Shown piece after piece: positions 10,801 to 20,491 of a DNA stretch of 64,000 nucleotides. The translations under genes and the position numbers were made by a program. Position 1 is the stretch's first letter, and each line of letters opens with the position of its first letter. Origin of the DNA: Blattabacterium cuenoti. Its GTDB lineage: Bacteria > Bacteroidota > Bacteroidia > Flavobacteriales > Blattabacteriaceae. Below the pieces are notes generated by a model, which did no database searches, was not told where the DNA came from, and was given only the letters and a program-made list of their open reading frames with translations. The stretch lies in NCBI RefSeq assembly GCF_014252395.1, contig NZ_CP059219.1, forward strand, positions 448,828 through 512,827. The letters run 5' to 3'.

Positions 10801-12065
10801 TCCCATATCATAGGCTCTCTTTTATCAATAATTCTTTTAGAAGATTTTACTGTTTTTACTATGCCTCTTTCAATTAACTTTCTAATAATAAAAGGTTTAT
10901 AAAGTTCCGCAGCCATATCTTTAGGAATTCCACACTCATGTAATTTTAAATGTGGTCCAACTACAATAACAGATCTAGCAGAATAATCTACTCTTTTTCC
11001 TAGAAGATTTTGTCTAAAACGTCCTTGTTTCCCTTTTAAAATATCAGATAAAGATTTTAAAGGTCGATTAGCTTCTGATTTTACTGCAGATACCTTTCTT
11101 GAATTATCAAATAAAGAATCTACTGCCTCTTGCAACATTCTTTTTTCATTACGAAGAATAACTTCAGGAGCTTTAATTTCTATAAGTCTTTTTAAACGAT
11201 TATTTCTTATAAGTACACGACGATATAAATCTGTCATATCAGAAGCAGCATAACGTCCTCCGTCTAAAGGTACTAAAGGACGTAATTCTGGAGGTATTAC
11301 AGATAATACATGAATAATCATCCAAGATGGATCTCCTCCATTTTTTTTACCTTCTATAAAAGATTCTACTACTTGCAAACGTTTTAAAGCTTCTGTACGT
11401 CTTTGTTTAGAAGTTTCATTATGAGCTTGATTCCTTAATTCTATAGATAAAGTATCTAAATTTATACGATTCAATAAATTTTCTATGCATTCTGCTCCCA
11501 TTTTAGCAATAAATTTATTTGGATCTGAATCTTCTAAATGTTGATTACCTTTTGGTAAAGAATTTAAAATAGATAAATATTCTTCTTCATTTAAAAAATC
11601 TCCTTTTTGATAAGGAGATCCATCTGAATGAAAAGCATTTCCTCCTTGTATAACAACATATCTTTCATAATAAATAATCATTTCAAGTTTTTTGGAGGGT
11701 AATCCTAACAAATATCCTACTTTATTAGGAGATGATCTAAAACACCAAATATGAACAACAGGAACGACAAGACTAATATGTCCCATACGTTCTCTTCTAA
11801 CTTTTTTTTCAGTAACTTCGACTCCACATCTATCACAAACGATTCCTTTATAACGGATTCTTTTATATTTACCACAAGCACATTCATAATCTTTTACAGG
11901 ACCAAAAATTCTTTCACAAAAAAGACCATCTCTTTCTGGTTTATGTGTACGATAATTTATTGTTTCCGGTTTTAATACTTCTCCATGAGATTCTTTTAAT
12001 ATTACTTCTGGAGAAGCTAATCTAATAGTAATTTTACTGAATTTATTGTTTTTATTTTTATTCAT
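7836..12065 (-). CDS. rpoC: DNA-directed RNA polymerase beta' subunit
   Basis: The largest catalytic subunit of RNA polymerase. The active-centre motif NADFDGD is at 470-476 and holds the Mg2+-binding aspartates. The N-terminal zinc ribbon uses C62, C64, C77 and C80, and the second zinc site lies in [16 protein letters not shown]. The trigger-loop/bridge-helix region is recognisable from [19 protein letters not shown]. The length of 1409 aa matches Bacteroidota RpoC, which lack the large lineage inserts of Proteobacteria. It is the last gene of the tuf-secE-nusG-rplKAJL-rpoBC block, 27 nt after rpoB. No terminator hairpin is visible before the convergent glnS stop. Confidence 0.99.
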   Translation of the reverse strand: MNKNKNNKFSKITIRLASPEVILKESHGEVLKPETINYRTHKPERDGLFCERIFGPVKDYECACGKYKRIRYKGIVCDRCGVEVTEKKVRRERMGHISLVVPVVHIWCFRSSPNKVGYLLGLPSKKLEMIIYYERYVVIQGGNAFHSDGSPYQKGDFLNEEEYLSILNSLPKGNQHLEDSDPNKFIAKMGAECIENLLNRINLDTLSIELRNQAHNETSKQRRTEALKRLQVVESFIEGKKNGGDPSWMIIHVLSVIPPELRPLVPLDGGRYAASDMTDLYRRVLIRNNRLKRLIEIKAPEVILRNEKRMLQEAVDSLFDNSRKVSAVKSEANRPLKSLSDILKGKQGRFRQNLLGKRVDYSARSVIVVGPHLKLHECGIPKDMAAELYKPFIIRKLIERGIVKTVKSSKRIIDKREPMIWDILENVLKGHPVLLNRAPTLHRLGIQAFQPKLIEGKAIQLHPLVCSAFNADFDGDQMAVHLPLSDGAILEAQLLMLASQNILNPANGSPITVPSQDMVLGLYYMTKPLLSDSSRNVKGEGLIFYSPEEVEIAYNQKIVDLHALIKVKVNIREENKFLSKLIETTVGRVLFNQVVPEKVGFINESLTKKSLREIIGKILYLTDVPTASNFLDDIKELGFYNAFKGGLSFGLGDIIIPDNKKYMVNHAIKQVDDVKINYNMGLITNNERYNQVIDIWTNTNTMLTEKVMKYMREDRQGFNPVYMMLDSGARGSKEQIRQLSGMRGLMAKPKKAGSSGGEIIENPILSNFREGLSILEYFISTHGARKGLADTALKTADAGYLTRRLVDAAQDVIIKIEDCNTLRGLEISALKKNEEIVETLFDRILGRVSLNDIFHPKTNELIVNSREMINEIIANIIEKSGIEIIEVRSPLTCEAKMGICSKCYGRNLSTGEIVQKGEAVGVIAAQSIGEPGTQLTLRTFHVGGTAGNITESSQIRTKYNGIVEFEDLKLVKKNSGKVGIVVSRSTEMKFFNEKKSSILMMNNIPYGATLYVKHGDKLKKGDLICKWDLYNAVIIAEFSGKISYEHLEQGVTFQIEIDEQTGFQEKVITEVRNKNLIPTLKILDEDNKELKIYNLPVGAHLMVEDEETIDIGKILVKVPRRSAKSGDITGGLPRLSELFEARNPSNPAVVSEMDGIVTHGKIKRGNREIIVESKTGEIRKYLVKLSNQILVQENDYVKAGMPLSDGAVTPNDILNIRGPRAVQEYLIKEIQEVYRLQGVKINDKHFEVIVLQMMRKVEVIDIGDSKFLEGSIEYKDDFIEENDRISQMRVVEDNGDSDIFKNGDIISYRDFINENAVLKYKNKKLIKTRNAIAATARPILQGITRAALQTKSFISAASFQETTKVLSEAAISSKTDYLYGLKENVIVGHKIPAGTGLREYESISAEILE

Positions 12066-12092
12066 TTTTCCTAAAAACTCATTATAGAAAAT

Positions 12093-15000
12093 TCATTTTT
12101 CTAAATTAATATCTAATCCCAATCCTTTTAATTCATAACAAAGAACATTAAATGATTCAGGATTATTAGGTTCAGGCATAGGATCTCCTTTTACTATAGC
12201 TTCATAAGTTCTTGCTCTTCCTGTTACATCATCTGATTTAACAGTTAACATCTCTCGTAAAATATTAGATGCTCCAAATGCCTCTAAAGCCCAAACTTCC
12301 ATTTCTCCAAAACGTTGTCCTCCAAATTGAGCTTTACCTCCTAAAGGTTGTTGAGTAATTAAAGAATAAGGTCCTATTGAACGAGCATGCATTTTATCAT
12401 CTACCATATGACCTAATTTTAACATATATATTACTCCTACAGTAGCTGGTTGATCAAATCTTTCTCCTGTACCTCCATCAAATAAATAAGTAGTTCCAAA
12501 ACGTGGAATTTTTGCTTTATTTGTATATTCAGAAATTTTTTCTATACTTGCTCCATCAAATATAGGTGTAGAAAATTTAACATTTAATTTAGAACCAGCC
12601 CAACCTAAAACTGTCTCATATATTTGACCTATATTCATTCTAGATGGAACTCCCAATGGATTTAAAACAATATCAACAGGACTTCCATCTTCTAAAAATG
12701 GCATATCTTCTACTCTAAGAATACGAGCTACTACTCCTTTATTTCCATGTCTTCCAGCCATTTTATCACCTACTTTTAATTTTCTTTTTTTAGCAATATA
12801 TACTTTTGCCATTTTTACAATACCAGATGGTAATTCATCTCCTACTGTAATAGTAAATTTTTTGTGTTTTAAAATACTATTTAAATCATTTATTGCTATT
12901 TTATAATTATGTAAAATTTCTGATACTAAATTATTTATATCACTATTATTAGTCCAATTATTAGTAGAATCAATAACCATGTAATCCGATATACTATCAA
13001 GTATTTTCATATTGAATTTGATTCCTTTTTCTATTATTTTTTGTTTTTTTTCATTAAAAATAGGACTATCACAAATTTTATCATTTAATATAGAGTGTAA
13101 TTTTTTTAAAAGAATATTTCTAATATGAGAAAATTTTTTTTTATATTCTTTTTCTAAATGTTCTATTTTTATTTTATCCTGAATTCTAGATTTTTTATCT
13201 TTTATACTTCTAGTAAAAAGTTTTGTATCTATTACTACTCCAAATAAAGAAGGTTCAGCTCTTAAAGATGCATCTTTAACGTTTCCAGCTTTATCTCCAA
13301 AAATAGCTCGTAATAATTTTTCTTCTGGTGTTGGATCTGATTCTCCTTTTGGTGTTATTTTTCCGATAAGAATATCACCAGGTTTAACTTCAGCACCAAT
13401 TCTAACAATTCCATTTTCATCTAAATCTTTAGTAGCTTCTTCACTAACATTAGGAATGTCATTAGTTAATTCTTCCATTCCCAATTTTGTATCACGTACA
13501 TCTAAAGAATATTCATCTATATGAATAGAAGTAAACCAATCTTCACTTACTACTCTTTCAGAAATTAAAACAGCATCTTCAAAATTATATCCATTACAAG
13601 GAATAAATGCTGCTTTTAAATTTCTTCCTAAAGCCAATTCTCCATTTTCTGTGGCATATCCATCACATAATATTTGTCCTTTAGTAACTCTCATACCTTT
13701 TTTTACAATCGGTTTTAAGGAAATACATGTATTTTGATTTGTTTTTCTAAATTTAATAAGATTATAACTTCTTACAGAAGTTTCATTAAAACTTACTAAG
13801 TTTTCTTTATCTGTTCTATCATAATGAATTATTATTTTTGTAGCATCTACATATTTTACTATACCATCTTTTTCTGCATTAATTAAAATTCTAGAATCTA
13901 TTGCTATCTGTTTTTCTAATCCTGTACCAACTATAGGTGATTCAGGTTTTAATAATGGAACAGCTTGACGCATCATATTAGAACCCATAAGAGCTCTATT
14001 AGCATCATCATGCTCTAAAAATGGAATTAAAGAAGCAGATATAGAAGCTATTTGATTAGGAGCTACATCTATATAATTTACTTGATTTGCTTTTACTATA
14101 GGAAAATCACCATCTTCACGAGCTATAATTCTATTATATAAAAATTTTCCATATTTATCAATTGCATTTGCTTGTGCTATAATCTTTCCTTCTTCTTCTT
14201 CTGCACTTAAATATTTTACTTGATATTTTTCAACTTTACCTTTATTTACTAATTTATAAGGAGTTTCAACAAATCCCATTTTATTTATTTTAGCAAATAC
14301 AGAAAGAGAAGATATTAATCCTATATTAGGTCCCTCTGGAGTTTCTATTGGACATAATCTTCCATAATGAGAATAATTAACATCTCTTACTTCAAAACCG
14401 GCTCTTTCTCTAGATAATCCACCAGGTCCTAAAGCAGAAAGTCTTCTTTTATGAGTTATCTCAGACAAAGGATTTGTTTGATCCATAAATTGAGATAATT
14501 GATTAGTTCCAAAAAAAGTATTTATTACAGATGATAAAGTTTTAGCGTTAATAAGATCTACAGGCATAAAAACTTCATTATCTCTAACATTCATTCTTTC
14601 TCTTATTGTTCTAGACATTCTAGCTAATCCAATACTAAATTGAGTATAAAGTTGTTCTCCTACAGTTCTTACGCGTCTGTTAGATAAATGATCAATATCA
14701 TCTACTTCTCTTTTAGAATTAAATAAAGCATTTAAATGTTCTACTATAGCAATAATATCTTCTTTAGTTAAAACTAAAGAATTTGAATCAATACTTAATC
14801 CTAAACGTTTATTTAAACGATATCTTCCTACAGGACCTAAACTATATCTAGTATCAGAAAAAAATAATTTATCTATTACACTTCTAGCTGTTTCCTCATC
14901 TGGAGGTTCCGTATTTCTTAATTGTCTATAAATATATTCTACTGCTTCTTTTTCAGAATTAGTAGGATCCTTATGTAAAGTATTATAAATAATAGAGTAA

Positions 15001-15914
15001 TCTTTTTTTTTACCTCCTTCTTTATGCAATAAAATAGTTTGAATTTCATGTTGATTAATAATATCTATATGTTCTTTTTTTAAAGAAATATCTCTATCTA
15101 TAAGTATTTCATTTTTTTCTATAGATACTACTTCTCCTGTATCTTCATCTACAAAATCTTCATGCCATATTTTTAATATCCTAGCAGCTAAAGTCCTATT
15201 TAAAATATTATTTGTATTAAATTCCGTTATTTTTATTTCTTCTGCTAAATCAAATATTTCCAATATATCTTTATCTCTTTCATATCCTATAGCACGTAAT
15301 AAAGTAGTCATTGGTAATTTTTTTTTCCTATCAATATAAGCATACATAACATTATTAATATCTGTAGCAAATTCTATCCATGATCCCTTAAATGGAATAA
15401 TTCTAGCAGAATAAAGTTTAGTACCATTAGCATGATTAGATTGACCAAAAAATACTCCAGGAGAACGATGTAATTGAGAAACAATAACTCTTTCTGAACC
15501 ATTAAAAATGAAAGAACCAGAAGGAGTCATATAAGGACATGTTCCTAAATACACATCTTGATATACAGTTTCAAAATCTTCATGTTCTGGATCAGTACAA
15601 TATAATTTTAATTTAGCCTTCAAAGGAACACTATAAGTTAACCCTCTTTCTAGACATTCTTCTATTGAATATCTAGGAGAATCTATAGAATAACCTTTAA
15701 ATTCTAAAACAAAAGAATTTCTTGCATCAGAAATTGGAAAATTTTCTGTAAAAGCTTTAAATAATCCTTCATTTTTTATATTTTCTGGTTTTGTATCTAA
15801 TTGAAAAAATTCTTTAAATGATTTTATTTGAATATCCAAAAAATCAGGATACTCTACTTGTTTTGCAACTGAAGCAAAAGTAATTCTTTCTGATATTTTT
15901 TCCGTATTCACCAA
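12093..15914 (-). CDS. rpoB: DNA-directed RNA polymerase beta subunit
   Basis: The second largest catalytic subunit of RNA polymerase. The rifampicin-binding region is clear ([33 protein letters not shown], described here in parts: [12 protein letters not shown] then [12 protein letters not shown]). The residues usually found in sensitive enzymes are present. The C-terminal [21 protein letters not shown] block matches the family clamp. The length of 1273 aa fits Bacteroidota. A moderately divergent, Lys/Ile-rich insert lies around residues 930-1020 between conserved blocks. It sits 22 nt downstream of rplL and is probably expressed from the tuf-side promoter or from internal promoters I cannot identify. 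Confidence 0.99.
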   Translation of the reverse strand: MVNTEKISERITFASVAKQVEYPDFLDIQIKSFKEFFQLDTKPENIKNEGLFKAFTENFPISDARNSFVLEFKGYSIDSPRYSIEECLERGLTYSVPLKAKLKLYCTDPEHEDFETVYQDVYLGTCPYMTPSGSFIFNGSERVIVSQLHRSPGVFFGQSNHANGTKLYSARIIPFKGSWIEFATDINNVMYAYIDRKKKLPMTTLLRAIGYERDKDILEIFDLAEEIKITEFNTNNILNRTLAARILKIWHEDFVDEDTGEVVSIEKNEILIDRDISLKKEHIDIINQHEIQTILLHKEGGKKKDYSIIYNTLHKDPTNSEKEAVEYIYRQLRNTEPPDEETARSVIDKLFFSDTRYSLGPVGRYRLNKRLGLSIDSNSLVLTKEDIIAIVEHLNALFNSKREVDDIDHLSNRRVRTVGEQLYTQFSIGLARMSRTIRERMNVRDNEVFMPVDLINAKTLSSVINTFFGTNQLSQFMDQTNPLSEITHKRRLSALGPGGLSRERAGFEVRDVNYSHYGRLCPIETPEGPNIGLISSLSVFAKINKMGFVETPYKLVNKGKVEKYQVKYLSAEEEEGKIIAQANAIDKYGKFLYNRIIAREDGDFPIVKANQVNYIDVAPNQIASISASLIPFLEHDDANRALMGSNMMRQAVPLLKPESPIVGTGLEKQIAIDSRILINAEKDGIVKYVDATKIIIHYDRTDKENLVSFNETSVRSYNLIKFRKTNQNTCISLKPIVKKGMRVTKGQILCDGYATENGELALGRNLKAAFIPCNGYNFEDAVLISERVVSEDWFTSIHIDEYSLDVRDTKLGMEELTNDIPNVSEEATKDLDENGIVRIGAEVKPGDILIGKITPKGESDPTPEEKLLRAIFGDKAGNVKDASLRAEPSLFGVVIDTKLFTRSIKDKKSRIQDKIKIEHLEKEYKKKFSHIRNILLKKLHSILNDKICDSPIFNEKKQKIIEKGIKFNMKILDSISDYMVIDSTNNWTNNSDINNLVSEILHNYKIAINDLNSILKHKKFTITVGDELPSGIVKMAKVYIAKKRKLKVGDKMAGRHGNKGVVARILRVEDMPFLEDGSPVDIVLNPLGVPSRMNIGQIYETVLGWAGSKLNVKFSTPIFDGASIEKISEYTNKAKIPRFGTTYLFDGGTGERFDQPATVGVIYMLKLGHMVDDKMHARSIGPYSLITQQPLGGKAQFGGQRFGEMEVWALEAFGASNILREMLTVKSDDVTGRARTYEAIVKGDPMPEPNNPESFNVLCYELKGLGLDINLEK

Positions 15915-15936
15915 TTTTAATTTAATCGATATATTT

Positions 15937-16308
15937 TTATTCTATTTCAATTATAGCGCCTATTCCTTCAAATTTATTTTTTAAATCTTCTGCTTCTTTT
16001 TTATTTACAGAATCTTTAATTAAACTAGGAATATTATCTACTAAATCTTTAGACTCTCTAAGTCCTTTTCCAGTTATTTCTTTAACTAATTTTACAACAG
16101 ATAATTTAGAGTTTCCAGAAGATTTAAGAATTATATTAAAAACAGTTTTTTCTTCTTTTTTAGATATTTCTTCTTTACTTTTAGAAGTATTTTCTAATTT
16201 TACTGAATTATATGGTTCTATTCCATATTCTTTTTTTAGAATAGTAGCTAATTCATTAACTTGTTTTACAGTTAAATTAACTAATTGTTCTGCTATCTTT
16301 TCTATCAT
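15937..16308 (-). CDS. rplL: 50S ribosomal protein L7/L12
   Basis: The acidic stalk protein that recruits translation GTPases. An N-terminal dimerisation helix ([20 protein letters not shown]) is followed by a flexible Glu/Lys/Ser hinge around residues 40-55. The C-terminal domain ([19 protein letters not shown] ... [13 protein letters not shown]) has the conserved factor-binding face. The length of 123 aa is standard. It lies 35 nt downstream of rplJ and 22 nt upstream of rpoB, the order seen in most bacteria. Confidence 0.98.
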   Translation of the reverse strand: MIEKIAEQLVNLTVKQVNELATILKKEYGIEPYNSVKLENTSKSKEEISKKEEKTVFNIILKSSGNSKLSVVKLVKEITGKGLRESKDLVDNIPSLIKDSVNKKEAEDLKNKFEGIGAIIEIE

Positions 16309-16343
16309 TTTATTATTTTTTATTAGTTAGTAATGCAACATCT

Positions 16344-16877
16344 CTATTTAGATATGTTTATCTTATTTTGTGAAGATAAAGCATTTAATATTCCGTATAT
16401 ATTTGATAAAGATAAAATAATATGTATCATTGGAAATTGAAGCGTATATAAAATATTTGCAATAATATCTTCTTTAGATTTGATGTTAATAATTAAATCT
16501 AAACTTTCATTACCAAAATAGAAAGATTTTTGAATGTAAGCTCCTTTTAAATAAGGTTTATCTATTTTTTCTTGAATATGAAAATTTTTTATAATTTTTG
16601 AAGCTATGTTTTCTTTCATTTTATTAGAAAATAAAATAGTAGTATTTCCATTTAGAATAGAAAAAAAAGAATAAAATTTATCATTTTTTTCCATAGCTTT
16701 TCTTAATAAAGTGTTTTTTACCACTTTCATTTGAATATTTTGTTCATGAAAATTTTTTCTAAGAACAGATATTTGATTACAATTTAAATTGGATATATCA
16801 ATTAAATATATTGTTTCAATATTAGATAATAAGGAAACTAATTCCAACAATTCTTTTTTTTTGTTTTTTTTATTCAT
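16344..16877 (-). CDS. rplJ: 50S ribosomal protein L10
   Basis: Forms the base of the ribosomal stalk and binds the L7/L12 dimers through its C-terminal helix. The N-terminal domain pattern (YLIDISNLNCNQISVLRKNF ... MKVVKNTLLRKAME) is clear. The sequence is quite divergent but collinear with the family at 177 aa. The ATG overlaps the rplA stop as ATGA. No intergenic leader is therefore left in which the usual L10 autoregulatory mRNA structure could sit; any translational control must lie inside rplA or have been lost. Confidence 0.94.
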   Translation of the reverse strand: MNKKNKKKELLELVSLLSNIETIYLIDISNLNCNQISVLRKNFHEQNIQMKVVKNTLLRKAMEKNDKFYSFFSILNGNTTILFSNKMKENIASKIIKNFHIQEKIDKPYLKGAYIQKSFYFGNESLDLIINIKSKEDIIANILYTLQFPMIHIILSLSNIYGILNALSSQNKINISK

Positions 16878-17572
16878 TTGTTCACAAAAATTTTTGAATC
16901 TAATGGAATACTATTACTCATTGTAGTAGATAAATAAATACTTTTTATATAAGTTCCTTTAGAACTAGAAGGTTTATTGTGTACAATTTTTTTCATAAAT
17001 ACCTTTATATTATCTAATAAATGTTGATGAAAAAATGAAACTCTTCCTATTGAAGCATGAATAATACCATAACGATCTGTTTTAAAAAAAATTTTTCCAG
17101 ATTTAATTTCTTTTATAGATTTTGCTGGATCTATAGAAACCGTATCCATTTTAGGATTTGGCATTAATCCTTTTGGTCCTAATATTTTTGCAATACTACC
17201 TAACTGATTCATAATAGAAGGCATAGCTATAATAATATCGATATGATTTTTCCATCCAGATTTAATTTTTTCAATATAATGTAATCCCACATAATCTGCT
17301 CCAGCTTCTTTAACTTCTAACTCTTTATCCTTAGTTACCAAAGCTAAAACATAAACTTTTTTACCTATTCCATGAGGTAATTGTACTGTTCCCCTAACTA
17401 TTTGGTTTGGAACACGAACATCTACACCAAGATGTACACAAATATCAACTGAGGCATCAAATTTAACGAAATTTATTTCTTTAATAAGAACTGTAGCTTC
17501 TTCTAAAGAATATTTTTTTTTAGAGATTTTCTCTATAATTTTTTTTCTATTTTTAGTTAATTTATTTGACAT
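16874..17572 (-). CDS. rplA: 50S ribosomal protein L1
   Basis: Binds 23S rRNA at the L1 stalk that guides E-site tRNA release. The family core is visible: VRGTVQLPHGIGKKVYVLAL and the later LGPKGLMPNPKMDTV. The C-terminal KGTYIKSIYLSTTMSNSIPLD is also typical. The length of 232 aa is normal. The gene follows rplK by 24 nt and overlaps rplJ by 4 nt, giving translational coupling. Confidence 0.97.
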   Translation of the reverse strand: MSNKLTKNRKKIIEKISKKKYSLEEATVLIKEINFVKFDASVDICVHLGVDVRVPNQIVRGTVQLPHGIGKKVYVLALVTKDKELEVKEAGADYVGLHYIEKIKSGWKNHIDIIIAMPSIMNQLGSIAKILGPKGLMPNPKMDTVSIDPAKSIKEIKSGKIFFKTDRYGIIHASIGRVSFFHQHLLDNIKVFMKKIVHNKPSSSKGTYIKSIYLSTTMSNSIPLDSKIFVNK

Positions 17573-17596
17573 GTAAAAATAAAATGAATAAACTTT

Positions 17597-18037
17597 TTAA
17601 GTATCGATAATTTCTATACCCATAGATTTTGCAGTACCAGAAACCATAGATACAGCAGATTTCATTGAAAAACAATTTAAATCCTTTATTTTATTTTTTG
17701 CTATTTTTTTAATTTCATCAAAATTTATTTTTCCAATTTTTGACCTATTAGGCTCTTTAGAACCTTTTTCTTTTTTTATTATATTCAACAATTGAATAGA
17801 AACAGGAGGTTTTTTTATTAAAAAGGAAAATGATTTATCTTCATAAATAGTTATAATAACAGGACATATTTCACCTTTTTTTTCTTGAGTACGATAATTA
17901 TATTGTTTACAAAATTCCATGATATTTACTCCAGAACTTCCTAAAATTGGACCAATAGGTGGAGCTGGACTAGCTTTACCTCCATTTATTTTTTGAATTT
18001 TTATTTTTTTTATTATTTTTTTATTTTTTTCTACCAT
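17597..18037 (-). CDS. rplK: 50S ribosomal protein L11
   Basis: Part of the GTPase-associated centre with 23S rRNA helices 43/44. The proline-rich N-terminal motif is present (GGKASPAPPIGPILGSSGVN), as is the C-terminal rRNA-binding domain (SAVSMVSGTAKSMGIEI). The length of 146 aa is slightly above the usual ~142 owing to a Lys/Ile-rich N-terminus. It starts 9 nt after nusG ends. Confidence 0.97.
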   Translation of the reverse strand: MVEKNKKIIKKIKIQKINGGKASPAPPIGPILGSSGVNIMEFCKQYNYRTQEKKGEICPVIITIYEDKSFSFLIKKPPVSIQLLNIIKKEKGSKEPNRSKIGKINFDEIKKIAKNKIKDLNCFSMKSAVSMVSGTAKSMGIEIIDT

Positions 18038-18046
18038 GATTTAATT

Positions 18047-18601
18047 TTAAATTTTTTCTATTTGTGTAAAATTTAATTCTAATGGAGTTTTTCTACCAAA
18101 AATTAAAACAGCTAATTCTAATTTTCTTTTTTCTTCGTTAATTTTTTCAATTGTTCCATTAAATCCATTAAAAGGACCGTCTATAACTTTAATTGTTTCT
18201 CCTACAATGAAAGGTAGGTTAATATTTTCATAACTTTCAGAAAGTTTATCTATGTAACCTAACATTTTATTAACTTCTTCTTTTCTCATAGGAATAGGTA
18301 TGGCAGAATTTCCTTTTCCTTCACTTAAAAAATTAATAACACCAGGAACATTTTTAATAGCATGAATAGCTTCTCCTTCTAAATTAGCTTCAATCATAAC
18401 ATATCCAGGATAATGAACTTTTTCTCTATAAATTTTTTTACCTTTTCTCATCTGTATAACTTTTTCAATAGGTACTAATACTTTTCCTATATATTCTTGA
18501 AATCCATTATCTCTAATTTCATTCTCAATATATAATTTTACTTTATTTTCTTGTCCACTAATGGTTTTTATTACATACCATTTTCTATACAAATCACTCA
18601 T
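18047..18601 (-). CDS. nusG: transcription elongation/antitermination factor NusG
   Basis: Binds the RNA polymerase clamp and couples polymerase to ribosomes or Rho. The NGN domain is recognisable (KWYVIKTISGQENKVKLYIENE ... given in parts: KWYVIKTISGQ, then HYPGYVMIEANL and NVPGVINFL). The C-terminal KOW domain follows (GETIKVIDGPFNGFNGTIE). The length of 184 aa is normal. It lies between secE and rplK with gaps of 11 and 9 nt, clearly one transcript. Confidence 0.97.
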   Translation of the reverse strand: MSDLYRKWYVIKTISGQENKVKLYIENEIRDNGFQEYIGKVLVPIEKVIQMRKGKKIYREKVHYPGYVMIEANLEGEAIHAIKNVPGVINFLSEGKGNSAIPIPMRKEEVNKMLGYIDKLSESYENINLPFIVGETIKVIDGPFNGFNGTIEKINEEKRKLELAVLIFGRKTPLELNFTQIEKI

Positions 18602-18612
18602 TAATTTTTAAT

Positions 18613-18795
18613 TTATAAAGAAAATAATTTTTTAATTAAAAAAATAAAAAAACAATCCACTCCATATAAAAGTATGGACAAAAATATAGAGAAAAAAGAT
18701 ACCAACATTGTTGTTTCTTGTAAATCTTCCCATTTTGTCCATGTAATGCAATGAAAAAATTCATTATAAATTTCCAAAAAAAAATTATTTATCAT
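18613..18795 (-). CDS. secE: preprotein translocase subunit SecE
   Basis: The essential small subunit of the SecYEG translocon. At 60 aa it is the short single-helix form common in Bacteroidota. An amphipathic cytoplasmic helix carries the conserved TKWEDLQETTMLV stretch, followed by one transmembrane helix (SFFSIFLSILLYGVDCFFIF). Position between tRNA-Trp and nusG is the standard arrangement and confirms the call despite weak sequence conservation. Confidence 0.95.
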   Translation of the reverse strand: MINNFFLEIYNEFFHCITWTKWEDLQETTMLVSFFSIFLSILLYGVDCFFIFLIKKLFSL

Positions 18796-18832
18796 AATTA
18801 TTAATTTACAATTTTTGTATAAAAATATTATA

Positions 18833-18906
18833 CACGGATGGTAAGAATCGAACTTACGACCTTCGGTTTTGGAGACCGATGCTCTACCTAACTGAGCTAC
18901 ATCCGT
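18833..18906 (-). tRNA. trnW: tRNA-Trp (anticodon CCA)
   Basis: A 74-nt cloverleaf on the minus strand. The acceptor is ACGGATG/CATCCGT, the anticodon stem-loop is TCGGT CTCCAAA ACCGA, and the T-arm contains TTCGATT. Discriminator G is typical of tRNA-Trp. It lies between tuf and secE, its conserved bacterial position. CCA is not encoded. Confidence 0.97.
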
Positions 18907-18916
18907 TTAAAAAATA

Positions 18917-20104
18917 TTAATCCATAATATGAATAACTTGCCCTGCTCCTACAGTTTTTCCTCCTTCACGAATGGCAAAACGTAAATTTTCACTCAGTGC
19001 AATAGGTTGATGTAATTCTACTTCCATAGAGATATTATCTCCTGGCATAACCATTTCTACTCCTTTTGGTAAATGAATTTCTCCAGTTACATCTGTTGTT
19101 CTTAAATAAAATTGAGGACGATATTTATTATGAAAAGGAGTATGTCTACCTCCTTCTTCTTTTGTTAAAATATATACTTCTGCTTTAAATTTTTTATAGG
19201 GATTTATAGATCCTGGTTTTCCTATTACCATACCTCTTTTAATATCTTTTTTTTCAATACCACGTAACAATAGTCCTACATTATCCCCTGCCTGACCTTT
19301 ATCTAAAATTTTTCTAAACATTTCTACACCTGTTACTGTAGAAGATAATTTTTTTTCCCCCATTCCTATAATATCTACTAAATCTCCTGTATTAACAATA
19401 CCACTTTCTATACGACCTGTTGCTACTGTTCCTCTTCCTGTTATAGTAAATACATCTTCTACAGGCATTAAAAATTCTTTGTCTATTTCACGAACTGGTT
19501 CAGGAATATAATTATCTAATATATTCATTAAATCTTTAATTTTTTCTATCCATTTTTTATCTCCATTTAAAGCTCCTAAAGCTGATCCTTGTATTATAGG
19601 GATATTTTCTCCATCATATTCATATTTTGAAAGTAGTTCTCGTATTTCCATTTCTACTAATTCTAATAATTCTGTATCATCTACTTGATCTACTTTATTC
19701 ATAAATACTACCATTTTAGGAACTCCTACTTGACGTGCTAATAATATGTGTTCTCTAGTTTGAGGCATAGGTCCATCTGTTGCGGCTACAACTAAAATTG
19801 CTCCATCCATTTGAGCTGCTCCTGTTATCATATTCTTCACATAATCTGCATGTCCAGGACAATCTACATGAGCATAATGACGTTTTACAGTTTCATATTC
19901 TACATGAGATGTATTAATAGTAATTCCTCTAGCTTTTTCCTCTGGAGCATTATCTATAGCATCAAAACTTTTTTCCTCTGCCAATCCTATTTCTGCTAAA
20001 ACTTTTGTAATAGCAGCGGTTAAAGTAGTTTTACCATGATCAACATGACCTGTAGTTCCTATATTTAAATGTGGTTTGTCTCGTTTAAATTTTTCTTTTG
20101 CCAT
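18917..20104 (-). CDS. tuf: translation elongation factor EF-Tu
   Basis: The GTPase that delivers aminoacyl-tRNA to the ribosome. G1 GHVDHGKT is at 19-26, switch II contains DCPGHADY, G4 is NKVD, and domains 2 and 3 are complete, ending in [10 protein letters not shown]. The length of 395 aa is standard. Codon use is markedly less AT-extreme than in neighbouring genes, as expected for a very highly expressed protein. It is the first protein gene of the ribosomal/RNA polymerase block. A TANNTTTG box (20124-20131) lies just upstream, within the remains of a former tRNA-Thr gene. Confidence 0.99.
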   Translation of the reverse strand: MAKEKFKRDKPHLNIGTTGHVDHGKTTLTAAITKVLAEIGLAEEKSFDAIDNAPEEKARGITINTSHVEYETVKRHYAHVDCPGHADYVKNMITGAAQMDGAILVVAATDGPMPQTREHILLARQVGVPKMVVFMNKVDQVDDTELLELVEMEIRELLSKYEYDGENIPIIQGSALGALNGDKKWIEKIKDLMNILDNYIPEPVREIDKEFLMPVEDVFTITGRGTVATGRIESGIVNTGDLVDIIGMGEKKLSSTVTGVEMFRKILDKGQAGDNVGLLLRGIEKKDIKRGMVIGKPGSINPYKKFKAEVYILTKEEGGRHTPFHNKYRPQFYLRTTDVTGEIHLPKGVEMVMPGDNISMEVELHQPIALSENLRFAIREGGKTVGAGQVIHIMD

Positions 20105-20123
20105 AATAATTATTAAAATATTT

Positions 20124-20131
20124 CAAAGATA
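20124..20131 (-). promoter_or_regulatory. candidate -7 promoter element (TATCTTTG) for tuf
   Basis: Read on the minus strand, TATCTTTG matches the Bacteroidota -7 consensus TANNTTTG exactly and stands 19 nt before the tuf ATG. No TTTG is present at the usual -33 distance. It overlaps the 3' acceptor strand of the degraded tRNA-Thr, so this promoter, if real, is partly built from tRNA gene remains. Confidence 0.4.
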
Positions 20132-20196
20132 ACATCGGTAATTAATTAAACCTATAACCTTATCAAGGAAGAGCTCTATCACTGAGCTACATTATA
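20127..20196 (-). pseudogene. degraded tRNA-Thr(GGU) remnant, anticodon now GAU
   Basis: The position between tRNA-Gly(UCC) and tuf normally holds tRNA-Thr(GGU). The 5' half is still tRNA-like: TATAATG, TA, a D-arm GCTC-AGTGATA-GAGC, then CTTCC TTGATAA. The 3' side of the anticodon stem has become GGTTA (CTTCC needs GGAAG), leaving two of five pairs. The anticodon has changed from the expected GGT to GAT. The T-arm has lost its TTC loop and pairing, and the 1-72 acceptor pair is T/C. Total length is 70 nt. It is therefore very unlikely to be a working threonine tRNA. tRNA-Thr(UGU) remains intact 180 nt away. Confidence 0.75.
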
Positions 20197-20205
20197 CAAA
20201 TTTTG

Positions 20206-20279
20206 AGCGGAAGACGGGATTCGAACCCGCGACATTCAACTTGGAAGGCTGATGCTCTGACCAACTGAGCTACTTCCGC
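20206..20279 (-). tRNA. trnG: tRNA-Gly (anticodon UCC)
   Basis: A complete 74-nt cloverleaf on the minus strand. The acceptor GCGGAAG pairs with CTTCCGC, the anticodon loop CTTCCAA carries UCC, the T-arm is GCGGG TTCGAAT CCCGT, and the discriminator is T. It is third in the Thr-Tyr-Gly-(Thr)-tuf series that is also conserved in E. coli. Confidence 0.96.
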
Positions 20280-20283
20280 ATAA

Positions 20284-20367
20284 TGGGGAGAGCAGGATTC
20301 GAACCTGCGAAGGCAAAGCCAACAGATTTACAGTCTGTCCTCGTTAACCAAACTTGAGTATCTCCCC
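20284..20367 (-). tRNA. trnY: tRNA-Tyr (anticodon GUA)
   Basis: An 84-nt class II tRNA on the minus strand with a long variable arm. The acceptor is GGGGAGA/TCTCCCC, the anticodon loop CTGTAAA carries GUA, the T-loop is TTCGAAT, and the discriminator is A. Only 4 nt separate it from tRNA-Gly and 5 nt from tRNA-Thr, so one precursor transcript is likely. Confidence 0.96.
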
Positions 20368-20372
20368 TAATA

Positions 20373-20446
20373 AGCCGGTGGAGGGATTCGAACCCACGAC
20401 TCCGAGATTACAAATCACGTGCTCTGACCAACTGAGCTACACCGGC
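20373..20446 (-). tRNA. trnT: tRNA-Thr (anticodon UGU)
   Basis: A 74-nt cloverleaf on the minus strand. The acceptor is GCCGGTG/CACCGGC, the anticodon loop TTTGTAA carries UGU, and the T-loop is TTCGAAT. The anticodon stem CGTGA/TCTCG has one T-T mismatch at the middle pair. With the GGU gene degraded, this is probably the sole threonine tRNA of the local cluster and would have to read ACC/ACU by wobble. Confidence 0.95.
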
Positions 20447-20491
20447 AAATTTAATTTTTTAATATTCCTAATAATGAAAATCAGTACAATA

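Noticed and set aside
11751..11975. Plus-strand open frame inside rpoC
   Set aside because: Antisense shadow of a highly conserved rpoC region; no independent evidence.
12880..13160. Divergent Lys/Ile-rich insert in rpoB suspected as a frameshift scar
   Set aside because: The frame is continuous and flanking blocks align; it looks like a normal lineage-variable region under AT bias.
19811..19999. Plus-strand open frame inside tuf
   Set aside because: Antisense shadow of the EF-Tu G domain.
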